From Acinetobacter guillouiae CIP 63.46 (GTDB lineage Bacteria > Pseudomonadota > Gammaproteobacteria > Pseudomonadales > Moraxellaceae), in the NCBI RefSeq assembly GCF_000368145.1, contig NZ_KB849286.1:124001-188000 (forward strand): DNA of 64,000 bases, read 5' to 3'. How positions within the stretch are numbered: the stretch's first letter is position 1; every line of letters starts with the position of its first letter. Positions 28,903 through 36,340 of the stretch are shown one piece after another. The notes under the pieces were generated by a model, which saw only the letters and a list, made by a program, of their open reading frames with translations, searched no databases and was not told the DNA's origin. Made by a program: the position numbers and the translations under genes.

Positions 28903-28939
28903 TGTTTTACCATTTTATTAATTAGTTGATTTAATAACA

Positions 28940-29066
28940 GCAAAAAATATGCCGAATACTTGTTATGTTTAGGTTGGTTTTTTTAAGGCTTTTGATGACC
29001 AATGTAAACGGTAGGATTTTTATCCTATCCTTTACATACTAAACATAACATCAGCATATTTTTGAC
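28940..29066. repeat. 127-bp imperfect inverted repeat (MITE-like)
   Basis: The inner ends of the arms TGTTATGTTTAG (28961-28972) and CTAAACATAACA (29039-29050) are perfect, and the similarity extends outward through AAAAATATGC-type sequence with a small insertion. The centre holds further nested repeats (ATGTAAA/TTTACAT and AGGAT/ATCCT). No gene is present. Confidence 0.55.
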
Positions 29067-29188
29067 ATAAAACTAAAAAGACTCTTGATAAAATGAATCT
29101 TTTATTCAAAATAATTCGATATCATAAACATAGACCTACCCATTAAAATTTGGATATTGGATTAAATCCCTTAAATGTATCTTAAAAA

Positions 29189-29210
29189 AAAGCAACAAGA
29201 ATGTTGCTTT
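29189..29210 (-). terminator. umuDAb terminator
   Basis: AAAGCAACA-agaa-TGTTGCTTT is followed on the minus strand by TTTAAG. It lies about 45 nt after the gene. Confidence 0.65.
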
Positions 29211-29254
29211 AAAATACAAAAGACTTTCAGCATTATCCTGATATATAGTTTCAA

Positions 29255-29866
29255 TCAACGCATCCGTTTTAAGTTATAGGTTACCACACCCCAGATTTCA
29301 AATTCTTGCCCTTCTTCAATATAAATATTTTTAAATTCTGGATTCTCAGCTTTTAACCAAACTTTCGGTGGATCAAACTGTTTATCAATCATCAAGCGCT
29401 TCACCGTGAAATCATTATCAATACGGGCAATCACAATATCACCAGATTTTGCAGAAATGCTACGATCTACAATCAAAGGGTCTTCAATATCTATACCGAC
29501 ATCCAACATTGAAAGCGAATTTGCTTTAACAATAAAGGTAGAACTCTCATTTCGAATTAAATATTCATTCATATCCAATGATTGTTCTATGCTATCTTGA
29601 ACAGAAAATGGCACACCAGCAGCGACTCGTTCTGTCGCAAGTGGAATCTGATAGACCTTATCATTTTTAGGCTGAATGGTCTGGATATTCATACTAGAGC
29701 TTAAATCACTGAGCTGGCCGTTTTTGAAATTTTTCAGTAACCAGTTTTTGATAAAATCTACTTGTGACTCTGGGACACGGATAACTTTGGTCGGCTCACT
29801 AAACTGTGCCTTACGCCCAGCATTGGCTCTCGCACCTCCGTGTTCAAATTCTACTTTCTTAGACAT
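29255..29866 (-). CDS. umuDAb: UmuDAb, LexA-like self-cleaving SOS repressor
   Basis: The 203-residue protein has the S24/LexA peptidase fold. The cleavage pair is Ala83-Gly84 (VAAGVPF), the nucleophile Ser119 (ANSLSM) and the base Lys156 (FTVKRL), the same numbering reported for Acinetobacter UmuDAb. The extended N-terminal region binds DNA, unlike UmuD of E. coli. Acinetobacter lacks LexA and uses this protein, with DdrR, to repress damage-inducible genes. A matching palindromic operator overlaps its own promoter, and ddrR is divergent. Confidence 0.93.
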   Translation of the reverse strand: MSKKVEFEHGGARANAGRKAQFSEPTKVIRVPESQVDFIKNWLLKNFKNGQLSDLSSSMNIQTIQPKNDKVYQIPLATERVAAGVPFSVQDSIEQSLDMNEYLIRNESSTFIVKANSLSMLDVGIDIEDPLIVDRSISAKSGDIVIARIDNDFTVKRLMIDKQFDPPKVWLKAENPEFKNIYIEEGQEFEIWGVVTYNLKRMR

Positions 29867-29903
29867 TATTTATCCTATATGCTTCATAAAAGCCTGTAAA
29901 ATC

Positions 29904-29932
29904 AATATAGCTTGAAAAAGTTACAAATTCAA
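29904..29932 (-). promoter_or_regulatory. umuDAb promoter
   Basis: On the minus strand TTGAAT (29932-29927) and TATATT (29909-29904) are separated by 17 bp. The operator covers the -35 box and spacer. Confidence 0.6.
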
Positions 29933-29933
29933 G
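29911..29933. promoter_or_regulatory. UmuDAb operator (SOS-like palindrome)
   Basis: CTTGAA-N11-TTCAAG; the minus-strand reading TTGAAT-TTGTAAC-TTTTTCAA matches the palindromic motif described for the UmuDAb regulon. Its position over the umuDAb promoter fits autorepression, and ddrR transcription starts from the same region. Confidence 0.75.
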
Positions 29934-30143
29934 TTGACGGCAAGTTTTTTTTGAATAACAATAACTCTATCGATCAGTTTTGATACATCTATTTGAACAA
30001 GGACGACAAAGATAATCAATATACTTATCATAAATCAATAATTTAGAATACAGACATCTTGTTAATTTATTGATATTTTTGAATAAGTTCTCTGATCCCA
30101 CTTAAGCACTTAATTGATTGATTTTCTATGTGGAGACATAAAA

Positions 30144-30377
30144 ATGGCGACTCAACGTGATGCAATTCTTGGTTATGCAGACGAACAACATGCTTACTAT
30201 ATTCGTTTGATTGAAGACAATAATGTGTTAGGCAGCCAGTATGGTTTATTTTGTGAAAATACCAATAGCGATATCGCTGAAAGTATCATGACCACATTAT
30301 TTTTAAAGAAATCATTTTGGTTAAATGGTTCTGAATTTAGTGATATTGTTAAAGGTTTAGAACCTCTTCCACTTTAA
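30144..30377 (+). CDS. ddrR: DdrR, DNA-damage-inducible co-repressor
   Basis: This small Acinetobacter-specific protein is divergent from umuDAb. The start at ATG 30144 (MATQRDAILGYADEQHAYYIRL) is chosen because TGGAGA lies 8 nt upstream, giving 77 residues. The 87-codon frame begins ten codons earlier without a ribosome site. Known family members act with UmuDAb in repressing error-prone polymerase genes and are induced by DNA damage. No enzyme motif is present, as expected. Confidence 0.88.
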   Translation: MATQRDAILGYADEQHAYYIRLIEDNNVLGSQYGLFCENTNSDIAESIMTTLFLKKSFWLNGSEFSDIVKGLEPLPL

Positions 30378-30459
30378 GCTGATGCCAACATGATAAAATT
30401 GGATCTGCTTAAATATTCAACTGTAGTTTATGATTTGATATGTATTTCGTGATTAAAAT

Positions 30460-30487
30460 GTCGTTGTATTCCCCTCGATACAACGAC
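30460..30487 (+). terminator. Probable ddrR terminator
   Basis: GTCGTTGTAT-tcccctcg-ATACAACGAC forms a perfect 10-bp stem. It is followed by GATTTAATTTTC rather than a pure T run. Confidence 0.55.
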
Positions 30488-30752
30488 GATTTAATTTTCA
30501 ATTGATCATGCTATTGATTGAGTTTAGATCCTTGTCATAAGTATTAAGCTTTTTAATCAAATACTCACCACCCATTATTTCTTGTTTGATTATTTCTTCT
30601 TTAATCAGTCCCCGCTTTATCCATTTCTTGATTATCTTGTCCTTTCATTGAGCTTCTACTGAGCGCTTTACCAGTCACTTATAGAGATCATTGATCACTC
30701 ATATTCATGAGTTGCTGAAATACTCGCATCAATCCAATCGCCTGTTTATTCA

Positions 30753-30768
30753 TGGCACTTATTTTGCT
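30753..30768 (+). promoter_or_regulatory. Sigma-54-type promoter of the ABC transporter/oxygenase operon
   Basis: TGGCACTTATTTTGCT matches the consensus TGGCAC-N5-TTGCW at every core position. The predicted start near 30779 falls inside the inverted-repeat operator. Confidence 0.78.
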
Positions 30769-30773
30769 TAATA

Positions 30774-30803
30774 AATATTACGTTTTTCAATAATCGTAAT
30801 ACT
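30774..30803. promoter_or_regulatory. Ribbon-helix-helix operator, copy A
   Basis: AATATTAC-N14-GTAATACT differs by one base from the perfect repeat at copy C. It overlaps the predicted transcription start, which suits repression. The half-site geometry ATATTA-N16-TAATAC equals that of NikR operators. Confidence 0.7.
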
Positions 30804-30827
30804 CAAGCTAAAATGAGGGCGGTAAAT

Positions 30828-31772
30828 ATGGGTTATGTCGCAAAGGAAATTGGTCAAAAGAACAAGCTATTACTAAGCTTGTGTTCTTTTCTGATCCCTA
30901 TATTGCTGTGGTGTGCGGTCAGTTATTTACCTTTTATTTGGCACCCTCAAGTGCAAATTACAGATTCTGGTAGTGTCTCGTATTTTCAAGTTGGCAGCCG
31001 AGTTGAAAAAAGTGTGTTCTATAGTGAGGCACAAAATGCGGTCGATCACCATTCTGCACCACCACAAGGTATTTTAGTTAATCCCATTTACTTACCTGCA
31101 CCACATGAAGTGGCTAAAGCCTTGGTCACTGCATTTACCACACCCCCAGAGCAACCAGATACACCATGGTTTCATCAAAGCTTATGGCACAGTATTAAAA
31201 TCGTTTTTTCTGCTTTTTTAATCTCTTCAATTTTTGGTATTCCGCTGGGGATCCTCTGTGGTTTCTCACAAAAAATATCGCTGCTTACAGAACCTTTTGT
31301 TGAGTTTTTCCGTTATTTACCTGCACCTGCATTTGGCGCGCTTGCTGTTGCCATTCTCGGAATCAATGATGCGCCTAAGATTGCGATTATTGTAATTGGA
31401 ACGCTATTTCAACAAATCCTAATTATCGCCAATACGACACGTATGGTCGATAAAGGCTTAATTGAAGCCGGCTATACCCTTGGAACCAATAAGCTTAAAA
31501 GCCTATTCAATGTAGTAATTCCTGCGGCTTTTCCAGATATTTACCGTGATTTACGTGTCTTGCTGGGCTGGGCGTGGACCTATTTGATTGTCTCTGAACT
31601 GATTGGTACGACCTCAGGTATTACATGGTTTATTACTCAACAAGCACGCTATCAAAACTTTGACAATGTCTATGCCGCGATCTTGATTATCGGCGTGATT
31701 GGGCTGGTTTGTGATGTGTTATTAATGAAATTGGGCGAGCGAATGTTCGCATGGAAAGCAGGGGCAAAATAA
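30828..31772 (+). CDS. ABC transporter permease (nitrate/sulfonate/taurine-type)
   Basis: The inner-membrane permease is of the SsuC/TauC/NrtB class, 314 residues from the ATG at 30828, which has GAGGG 8 nt upstream. The core has SLWHSIKIVFSAFLISSIFGIPLGIL, the FFRYLPAPAFGALAVAILGI loop and the EAGYTLG-type EAA motif before the last helices. A periplasmic insert of about 60 residues separates the first helix from the core, longer than usual. It is followed at once by its ATPase (TAATG overlap). In a guanidine-controlled cluster it probably imports guanidine or a guanidino compound; that is inference. Confidence 0.85.
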   Translation: MGYVAKEIGQKNKLLLSLCSFLIPILLWCAVSYLPFIWHPQVQITDSGSVSYFQVGSRVEKSVFYSEAQNAVDHHSAPPQGILVNPIYLPAPHEVAKALVTAFTTPPEQPDTPWFHQSLWHSIKIVFSAFLISSIFGIPLGILCGFSQKISLLTEPFVEFFRYLPAPAFGALAVAILGINDAPKIAIIVIGTLFQQILIIANTTRMVDKGLIEAGYTLGTNKLKSLFNVVIPAAFPDIYRDLRVLLGWAWTYLIVSELIGTTSGITWFITQQARYQNFDNVYAAILIIGVIGLVCDVLLMKLGERMFAWKAGAK

Positions 31773-32653
31773 TGAATGACTCAACTTTTAATTCAGCTGA
31801 ATATTTTCAAAAAATTTATGCACGCCCTGTCATCTTAGAGGCCAAACGACTGAGCCAAGTATTTAAACATGGTAAAACTGAACGAACCGTTTTAAATCAA
31901 CTGGATCTTAAAATCCATAAGCGTGAATTTATTTGTGTGATCGGTCCATCAGGCTGCGGAAAATCAACCTTAAGCCGAGTGATTGCAGGTTTAGATCCAT
32001 ACCATAGTGGTGAGATCTTGGTCGATGGCGAAGCTATTACAGGCCCAAGCCCTGAACGTGGCATGGTATTTCAGGGATATACCCTATTTCCTTGGAAAAC
32101 GGTTAAAGAAAATGTCATGTTCGGCCCACGAATGAAAGGTGCCAGCCAAATGACTGCGGAAGCCAATGCACGGGAATGGATCAATATTATTGGCCTAGAT
32201 AAATACGAAAACCAATATCCACATCAACTTTCTGGTGGAATGAAACAGCGTGTTGCCATAGCACGAGCTTTGGTCAATGAACCAAAAATCTTATTGATGG
32301 ATGAACCTTTTGGTGCGCTTGACCCGCATACCCGCCAAAAGATGCAAAAACACTTAATGGATTTATGGCAAAACATTGATATCACCATTATTTTTGTCAC
32401 GCATGATATGGATGAAGCCATTTTATTGGCTGATCGTATTGTTGCATTAAAAGCCAATCCCGGTGAAATTAAAGAAATTATTGAAGTAGATTTACCGCGC
32501 CCACGTTCATTAGATCTTATGGCAACACCCGCTTTTCAACATTTAAGAGCGCGAGTGGATCAGTTGGTCCATGCTCAGGAAGATGAGCTAGATCCATCAC
32601 TACAAGACTTACCCAAAATACCGCGTATGACCCAAGTTAGTACGGGTAAATAA
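31772..32653 (+). CDS. ABC transporter ATP-binding protein
   Basis: This is the ATPase partner of the preceding permease, of the NrtD/SsuB/TauB class. Walker A is GPSGCGKST, the Q-loop is in VFQGYTLFPWKT, the signature is LSGGMKQR, Walker B is ILLMDEPF and the switch His is in VTHDMDEA. The start at 31772 overlaps the permease stop codon (TAATG) and has AGGGG in front, so the two are translationally coupled. It is 293 residues. A guanidine-II riboswitch lies in the 65-nt gap that follows. Confidence 0.9.
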   Translation: MNDSTFNSAEYFQKIYARPVILEAKRLSQVFKHGKTERTVLNQLDLKIHKREFICVIGPSGCGKSTLSRVIAGLDPYHSGEILVDGEAITGPSPERGMVFQGYTLFPWKTVKENVMFGPRMKGASQMTAEANAREWINIIGLDKYENQYPHQLSGGMKQRVAIARALVNEPKILLMDEPFGALDPHTRQKMQKHLMDLWQNIDITIIFVTHDMDEAILLADRIVALKANPGEIKEIIEVDLPRPRSLDLMATPAFQHLRARVDQLVHAQEDELDPSLQDLPKIPRMTQVSTGK

Positions 32654-32672
32654 GCAGACGGATTTTTTGAGC

Positions 32673-32717
32673 ATTTGGGACGACCCAAATCGCTGAATTC
32701 TTTGTTGGACGGCCAAC
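32673..32717 (+). promoter_or_regulatory. Guanidine-II (mini-ykkC) riboswitch
   Basis: Two short hairpins carry the diagnostic ACGR tetraloops: ATTTGGG-ACGA-CCCAAAT (32673-32690) and GTTGG-ACGG-CCAAC (32704-32717). They are joined by 13 nt. The ribosome site GGTGA (32721-32725) and the ATG at 32731 follow at once. This matches the published guanidine-II aptamer, which binds guanidinium in each loop and exposes the ribosome site. It controls the oxygenase, not the upstream ATPase. Confidence 0.9.
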
Positions 32718-32730
32718 CTTGGTGATATTC

Positions 32731-33735
32731 ATGTCAAACACATATGTTTTACCGCTTGTGGACATTTCTCTACTCTCCAGCCCTGAGCTTCAAGATCGAC
32801 TCACAGTCGCACACGCTTTAGATCAGGCATGTAAAGATGTTGGTTTCTTATATTTAACAGGAGAACAATTTAAACCTGAGTTATTTCAAAAGCTTTATCA
32901 CACTGCCCAGCAATACTTTGCCCAAGATACTGCCATTAAGATGCAGCATTATATTGGCTTATCAGAAAATCATAGTGGTTATGTGCCGATCGGTGAAGAA
33001 CGCTTTGTTGAAGCAAGTTATGATCTCAAAGAGGCCTATGATGTCAATTATGATCACCAGAGCCAAGCAGATCGTCGCCCTTTGATTGGTCCAACACAAT
33101 GGCCTGATGACCCGATATTTAAGCAGCAAGTCTCTGCCTATTATCAGCATATCAAAGCGGTTGGGCATGAAATTTTCCAAAGTTTTGCATTGGCGCTCGG
33201 TCTAGATGAACATTATTTTGATGCACATATTTCCAAAGCCCCCAGCCAACTTCGCCTGATTCATTATCCTTACCATCCTGAAATTCAGGATAAAGAAGGT
33301 ATCGGTGCGCATACCGATTATGAATGTTTCACTTTGCTCTTACCCACAGCGCCCGGATTACAAGTGCTTGATAAAACGGGGCAATGGATTGATATCCCCC
33401 TTCTTGAAAATACTTTGGTTATGAATATTGGCGATATGATGGAAATTTTATCCAATGGTCGATATTTAGCAACCAAACATCGTGTTAAAAAAGTGTCTGA
33501 AGAACGCTATTCATTCCCGTTTTTCTTCTCTTGTGATTATGACTATGTAATTCAGCCTTTACTCAAAGATCAGCCTGCACAATATGCGCCTTTAAAAGGA
33601 GGTGAACATCTTTTTAATCAAACCGCACAAACCTTTCAGTATCTCAAAGAAAAAGTGGCACGGGGCGACATTCAACTTGAAAATGCCCGCCCGCTTTATT
33701 CATTTGGTTTAAGCCAAAATGAGGAGTCGAAATGA
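32731..33735 (+). CDS. 2-oxoglutarate/Fe(II) oxygenase (isopenicillin N synthase-like)
   Basis: The 334-residue cytosolic dioxygenase has iron ligands His194-x-Asp196 (GAHTDYECFTLLLP) and His250 (ATKHRV). The 2-oxoglutarate-binding Arg259-x-Ser261 lies in ERYSFPFFF. The N-terminal DIOX_N segment VDISLLSS is also present. Placement directly behind a guanidine-II riboswitch points to a guanidino substrate. Relatives of this family include the ethylene-forming enzyme, which releases guanidine from arginine, and hydroxylases of arginine or homoarginine. The start at 32731 is set by GGTGA upstream; the frame extends to a TTG at 32719 that lies in the riboswitch tail. Confidence 0.88.
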   Translation: MSNTYVLPLVDISLLSSPELQDRLTVAHALDQACKDVGFLYLTGEQFKPELFQKLYHTAQQYFAQDTAIKMQHYIGLSENHSGYVPIGEERFVEASYDLKEAYDVNYDHQSQADRRPLIGPTQWPDDPIFKQQVSAYYQHIKAVGHEIFQSFALALGLDEHYFDAHISKAPSQLRLIHYPYHPEIQDKEGIGAHTDYECFTLLLPTAPGLQVLDKTGQWIDIPLLENTLVMNIGDMMEILSNGRYLATKHRVKKVSEERYSFPFFFSCDYDYVIQPLLKDQPAQYAPLKGGEHLFNQTAQTFQYLKEKVARGDIQLENARPLYSFGLSQNEESK

Positions 33736-34619
33736 ACTTATTAGAACTCTGTACACAACTTAAACCAACGGATGATTCAGCCTGCTTATTGCCGCAATAT
33801 TTATTGGGTGCTTTTCGCCGTAAGAGCATTACCTTTGCCAATGGTTTAACCGATGAAAACACCCTGGTCTATTGGTTTCAATCCAAGACATTTACCATTG
33901 ATTTACGCTTAAAAGACCCTCAATCAACACCCGTTTTAGAACGACAAGGTTGGGTTGGCGATACCCTTTGGGATGCTCAAAATCAATTACTTTCATGGCA
34001 TCTCAGCAGTAATTATCAAAATCATGTGCAATGGCCCGAACCTGCAAAATTGTATTCGATTGGCAATGCCATACTTGAGTTTTCACCCAGCCATGCTTAT
34101 GTTGAGGATTGGCGTCAACAAGCGATACGTGGCATTTATCTTGGCTTACGTTTATTTAAAATTGAAAATACTGAGTTAAATACCAGTTATCCTGCGGATG
34201 GTGGCTTGATCCTTTGTGATCATTTTATTGCCTTTGCCAAGTCTCGACATCCCGATATACAACAGGCTTTTAAATCCGCTGAGACTTTAACAGATGCTAT
34301 TTCTCAGCAACAGATCAGTCTAGAAGCAATCCAAGACTATGAGGTTTCGATCAGTTTTGATCAACAGATCATCGAACTTAGTACCGTCACTAACAAAGTT
34401 GGAAGCAAGATTGATCTTGAAAATTTCCAAAAGCTTGATCACAACACACTGGTTCAACAGCGAATTATCGATGGTGAACATTGTCGTCTATATTTCACAC
34501 TCGATGTATTTCAAGCAGATTTTTGTTTTACAACACTTACGGGCACTTCAACTGCTAGTCAAAGTTGGTTTGACCATGAAAAAAATCACCTTTTCCATCA
34601 TGCAAAAATAGCCTTATAA
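33732..34619 (+). CDS. Unknown protein coupled to the guanidine-controlled oxygenase
   Basis: The 295-residue soluble protein has no signal peptide, membrane segment or known motif. It looks mainly beta, with Trp and Tyr residues in EWV-like strands (RQGWVGDTLWDAQNQLLSWH, ADGGLILCDHFIAFAKS). Its ATG overlaps the oxygenase stop codon (ATGA), so the two are translated together. The shared riboswitch suggests a partner or second step in guanidino-compound metabolism. No function can be named. Confidence 0.7.
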   Translation: MNLLELCTQLKPTDDSACLLPQYLLGAFRRKSITFANGLTDENTLVYWFQSKTFTIDLRLKDPQSTPVLERQGWVGDTLWDAQNQLLSWHLSSNYQNHVQWPEPAKLYSIGNAILEFSPSHAYVEDWRQQAIRGIYLGLRLFKIENTELNTSYPADGGLILCDHFIAFAKSRHPDIQQAFKSAETLTDAISQQQISLEAIQDYEVSISFDQQIIELSTVTNKVGSKIDLENFQKLDHNTLVQQRIIDGEHCRLYFTLDVFQADFCFTTLTGTSTASQSWFDHEKNHLFHHAKIAL

Positions 34620-34635
34620 GGAATATTGCCAAGCA

Positions 34636-34965
34636 ATGTCTTTTTTATATTTAATCATTGCCATTGTGGCAGAAGTCATCGCGACTTCTGCCATGAAAGC
34701 ATCTGATGGTTTTAGTCAGTTGTCTGCATCGATCATCACCGTGATCGGATATGCGGTTGCCATTTATTTTTTATCACTGACCATGAAAACGATTCCTGTT
34801 GGTATTACTTATGCGCTTTGGTCGGGTGCAGGTATTATTTTAGTGTCTTTAGTCGGATTCTTTTACTACAAACAACACTTAGATTTAGCTGCAATCATCG
34901 GTTTGGTATTTATGATTATTGGAATTTTAATTATTCATCTTTTTTCAAAAAGCACAGAAATATAA
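34636..34965 (+). CDS. Small multidrug resistance (SMR) exporter
   Basis: The 109-residue, four-helix inner-membrane protein has the SMR membrane glutamate in AIVAEVIATSAMK (near residue 13), and the YALWSGAGIILVS motif is of the Qac/EmrE subtype (YAxWSG) rather than the Gdx guanidinium exporter subtype (YAxWTG). It lies 16 nt after the unknown protein, in the operon that follows the guanidine-II riboswitch, where SMR genes commonly occur. A guanidine or guanidinyl-product export role is likely by context, but the subtype leaves room for larger hydrophobic cations. Confidence 0.88.
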   Translation: MSFLYLIIAIVAEVIATSAMKASDGFSQLSASIITVIGYAVAIYFLSLTMKTIPVGITYALWSGAGIILVSLVGFFYYKQHLDLAAIIGLVFMIIGILIIHLFSKSTEI

Positions 34966-35025
34966 TCAATGGATAATCATATTTTAATGTGATTAAGCTC
35001 TATATAATATTTTTTCACCTAAAAT

Positions 35026-35057
35026 AAAATAGCCCGAGACATGCTTAGGCTATTTTT
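35026..35057. terminator. Bidirectional terminator between SMR and lipoprotein genes
   Basis: AAAATAGCC and GGCTATTTT form a 9-bp stem with a 13-nt loop. It lies between convergent transcripts and has T runs in both directions. Confidence 0.75.
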
Positions 35058-35084
35058 CAAACTATCTAACTCTTTTAAAAAACG

Positions 35085-36107
35085 TTATTTCAACTCTTGT
35101 AACAATGTTGGATAAATCAGACCATCGACATTTTGTTCGGTTTTATAGATGCCATTTTCCACGTTGAATTTATTGACGTGATAAGACGAGCCATAGATCG
35201 AATCAAAACCATTGCCTTTGCTAAAGACTTTTTGATTGGCTTCTAAATCAAGTAAATGGGTACCATTCACCATTGTTTCGTATTGTTTTGGATCGACCCC
35301 AGAACGAATTGCCATAATTTTTACAGCATCTGCATGTGTCGCAGGATCATTGATGTATTTCACCGTCTTGTCCCACACTTGAAGGATCTTTTTCCATTCA
35401 TCTTTATGTGCAGTTAAATGACTCATATTTACGGTCAGGGTGTCATAAATTAAGCCAGGTTTATCCTTCGAGGTATAAATGATTTTTGATCCAGCTACCG
35501 CTTTTAATGCCTGACTGGCTACAGGTTGCCATACCGCAATCGCTGAAACATCGGGGCTGGATAGAACTTGTGGTAATTGATTGGTGGCAGAATTAACCAA
35601 TTTGATTTCATTAATTGGAATTTTTTGATCTGACATTGCTGTTGCAAGAAGCAAGTGATCGACCAGACCTTTTTCAACGCCAACAGATTTACCTTTTAAA
35701 TCATGAATACTATTGATCCCATCTTTGGCAATAATCACATCATTGCCCGCAGAGTAGTCCGTTGCCATAATCATCATGCCTTGGGTACCACCTGATGCCG
35801 TCACCAAGTTATCGCCATTGGTGACAAATACTGCATCTAATTGATTGGCTGAAAAGGCTGAGAGTGATGCTGAATAATCAAACCATTTAAACTCAACATT
35901 GAGACCAGCTTCTTTTAGCCAGCCTTTTTCAATCGCAACCTGCCACGCCACAAAACCCGGCCAATCACTATAGCCAATGGTGATTGGTTTTGCATTTGCT
36001 GAAGCTTGAGTAGCTTCTTTCGCTTGTGGAATTTTTGCTGTGTTGTCACAACCAGCGAACAATATCGCAGATAATAGTGATACTGATAATAAAGATTTAT
36101 GGATCAT
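35085..36107 (-). CDS. ABC transporter substrate-binding lipoprotein (NMT1/SsuA-like)
   Basis: The 340-residue protein has a lipoprotein signal with lipobox LFAGC. The core is of the NMT1/taurine-binding fold: [55 protein letters not shown], and [18 protein letters not shown]. It is the likely binding partner of the permease and ATPase encoded 3 kb away on the other strand. It is last in a minus-strand run with the AH_C-domain protein, the NikR-like regulator and a 41-residue protein. Its ATG overlaps the end of the AH_C gene. Confidence 0.88.
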   Translation of the reverse strand: MIHKSLLSVSLLSAILFAGCDNTAKIPQAKEATQASANAKPITIGYSDWPGFVAWQVAIEKGWLKEAGLNVEFKWFDYSASLSAFSANQLDAVFVTNGDNLVTASGGTQGMMIMATDYSAGNDVIIAKDGINSIHDLKGKSVGVEKGLVDHLLLATAMSDQKIPINEIKLVNSATNQLPQVLSSPDVSAIAVWQPVASQALKAVAGSKIIYTSKDKPGLIYDTLTVNMSHLTAHKDEWKKILQVWDKTVKYINDPATHADAVKIMAIRSGVDPKQYETMVNGTHLLDLEANQKVFSKGNGFDSIYGSSYHVNKFNVENGIYKTEQNVDGLIYPTLLQELK

Positions 36108-36325
36108 ACAGAAACTCCCCCGGTTTTCTCGCCTTTAAATTGTGTATTGGTTTGATTTAGCGACTGTATATATGCACGCCTGCCATCTTTAAGTTGTAAA
36201 TTACCGATTTCCAACGGCGCTGGAAGCTCTGCAACGATTGCCGCAAAATTTGCCAATGGAATATCCCAAACCTTAACTTCAATAGACGTTCCTGTTGCAT
36301 CACATTGCAGACCTGATCTTGGCAT
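36104..36325 (-). CDS. Stand-alone allophanate-hydrolase C-terminal-like domain
   Basis: The 73-residue protein is [42 protein letters not shown] in its core (given in two parts: [20 protein letters not shown], then [17 protein letters not shown]). This is the pattern of the end of the AtzF/DUR1 allophanate hydrolase C-terminal domain. No amidase portion is fused or adjacent. It has its own ribosome site (GGGAG, 7 nt before ATG) and overlaps the lipoprotein gene by 4 nt, so it looks like a real small gene and not a degraded fragment. It might bind an allophanate-like ligand. Confidence 0.7.
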   Translation of the reverse strand: MPRSGLQCDATGTSIEVKVWDIPLANFAAIVAELPAPLEIGNLQLKDGRRAYIQSLNQTNTQFKGEKTGGVSV

Positions 36326-36340
36326 CCCCCTACTCCCGAT

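Larger units (their letters stand above)
28903..29254. other. Gap between rutD and umuDAb
   Basis: It holds a long imperfect inverted repeat (28940-29066) and the umuDAb terminator hairpin (29189-29210). Nothing else is recognised. Confidence 0.5.
30378..30812. other. Gap upstream of the guanidine ABC transporter operon
   Basis: It contains the hairpin at 30460-30487 (probable ddrR terminator), then AT-rich sequence without a gene, then the sigma-54 promoter and ribbon-helix-helix operator of the following operon. Confidence 0.55.

Noticed and set aside
30813-30827. Earlier ATG for the ABC permease
   Set aside because: The ATG at 30813 has no ribosome site, whereas GAGGG precedes the ATG at 30828.
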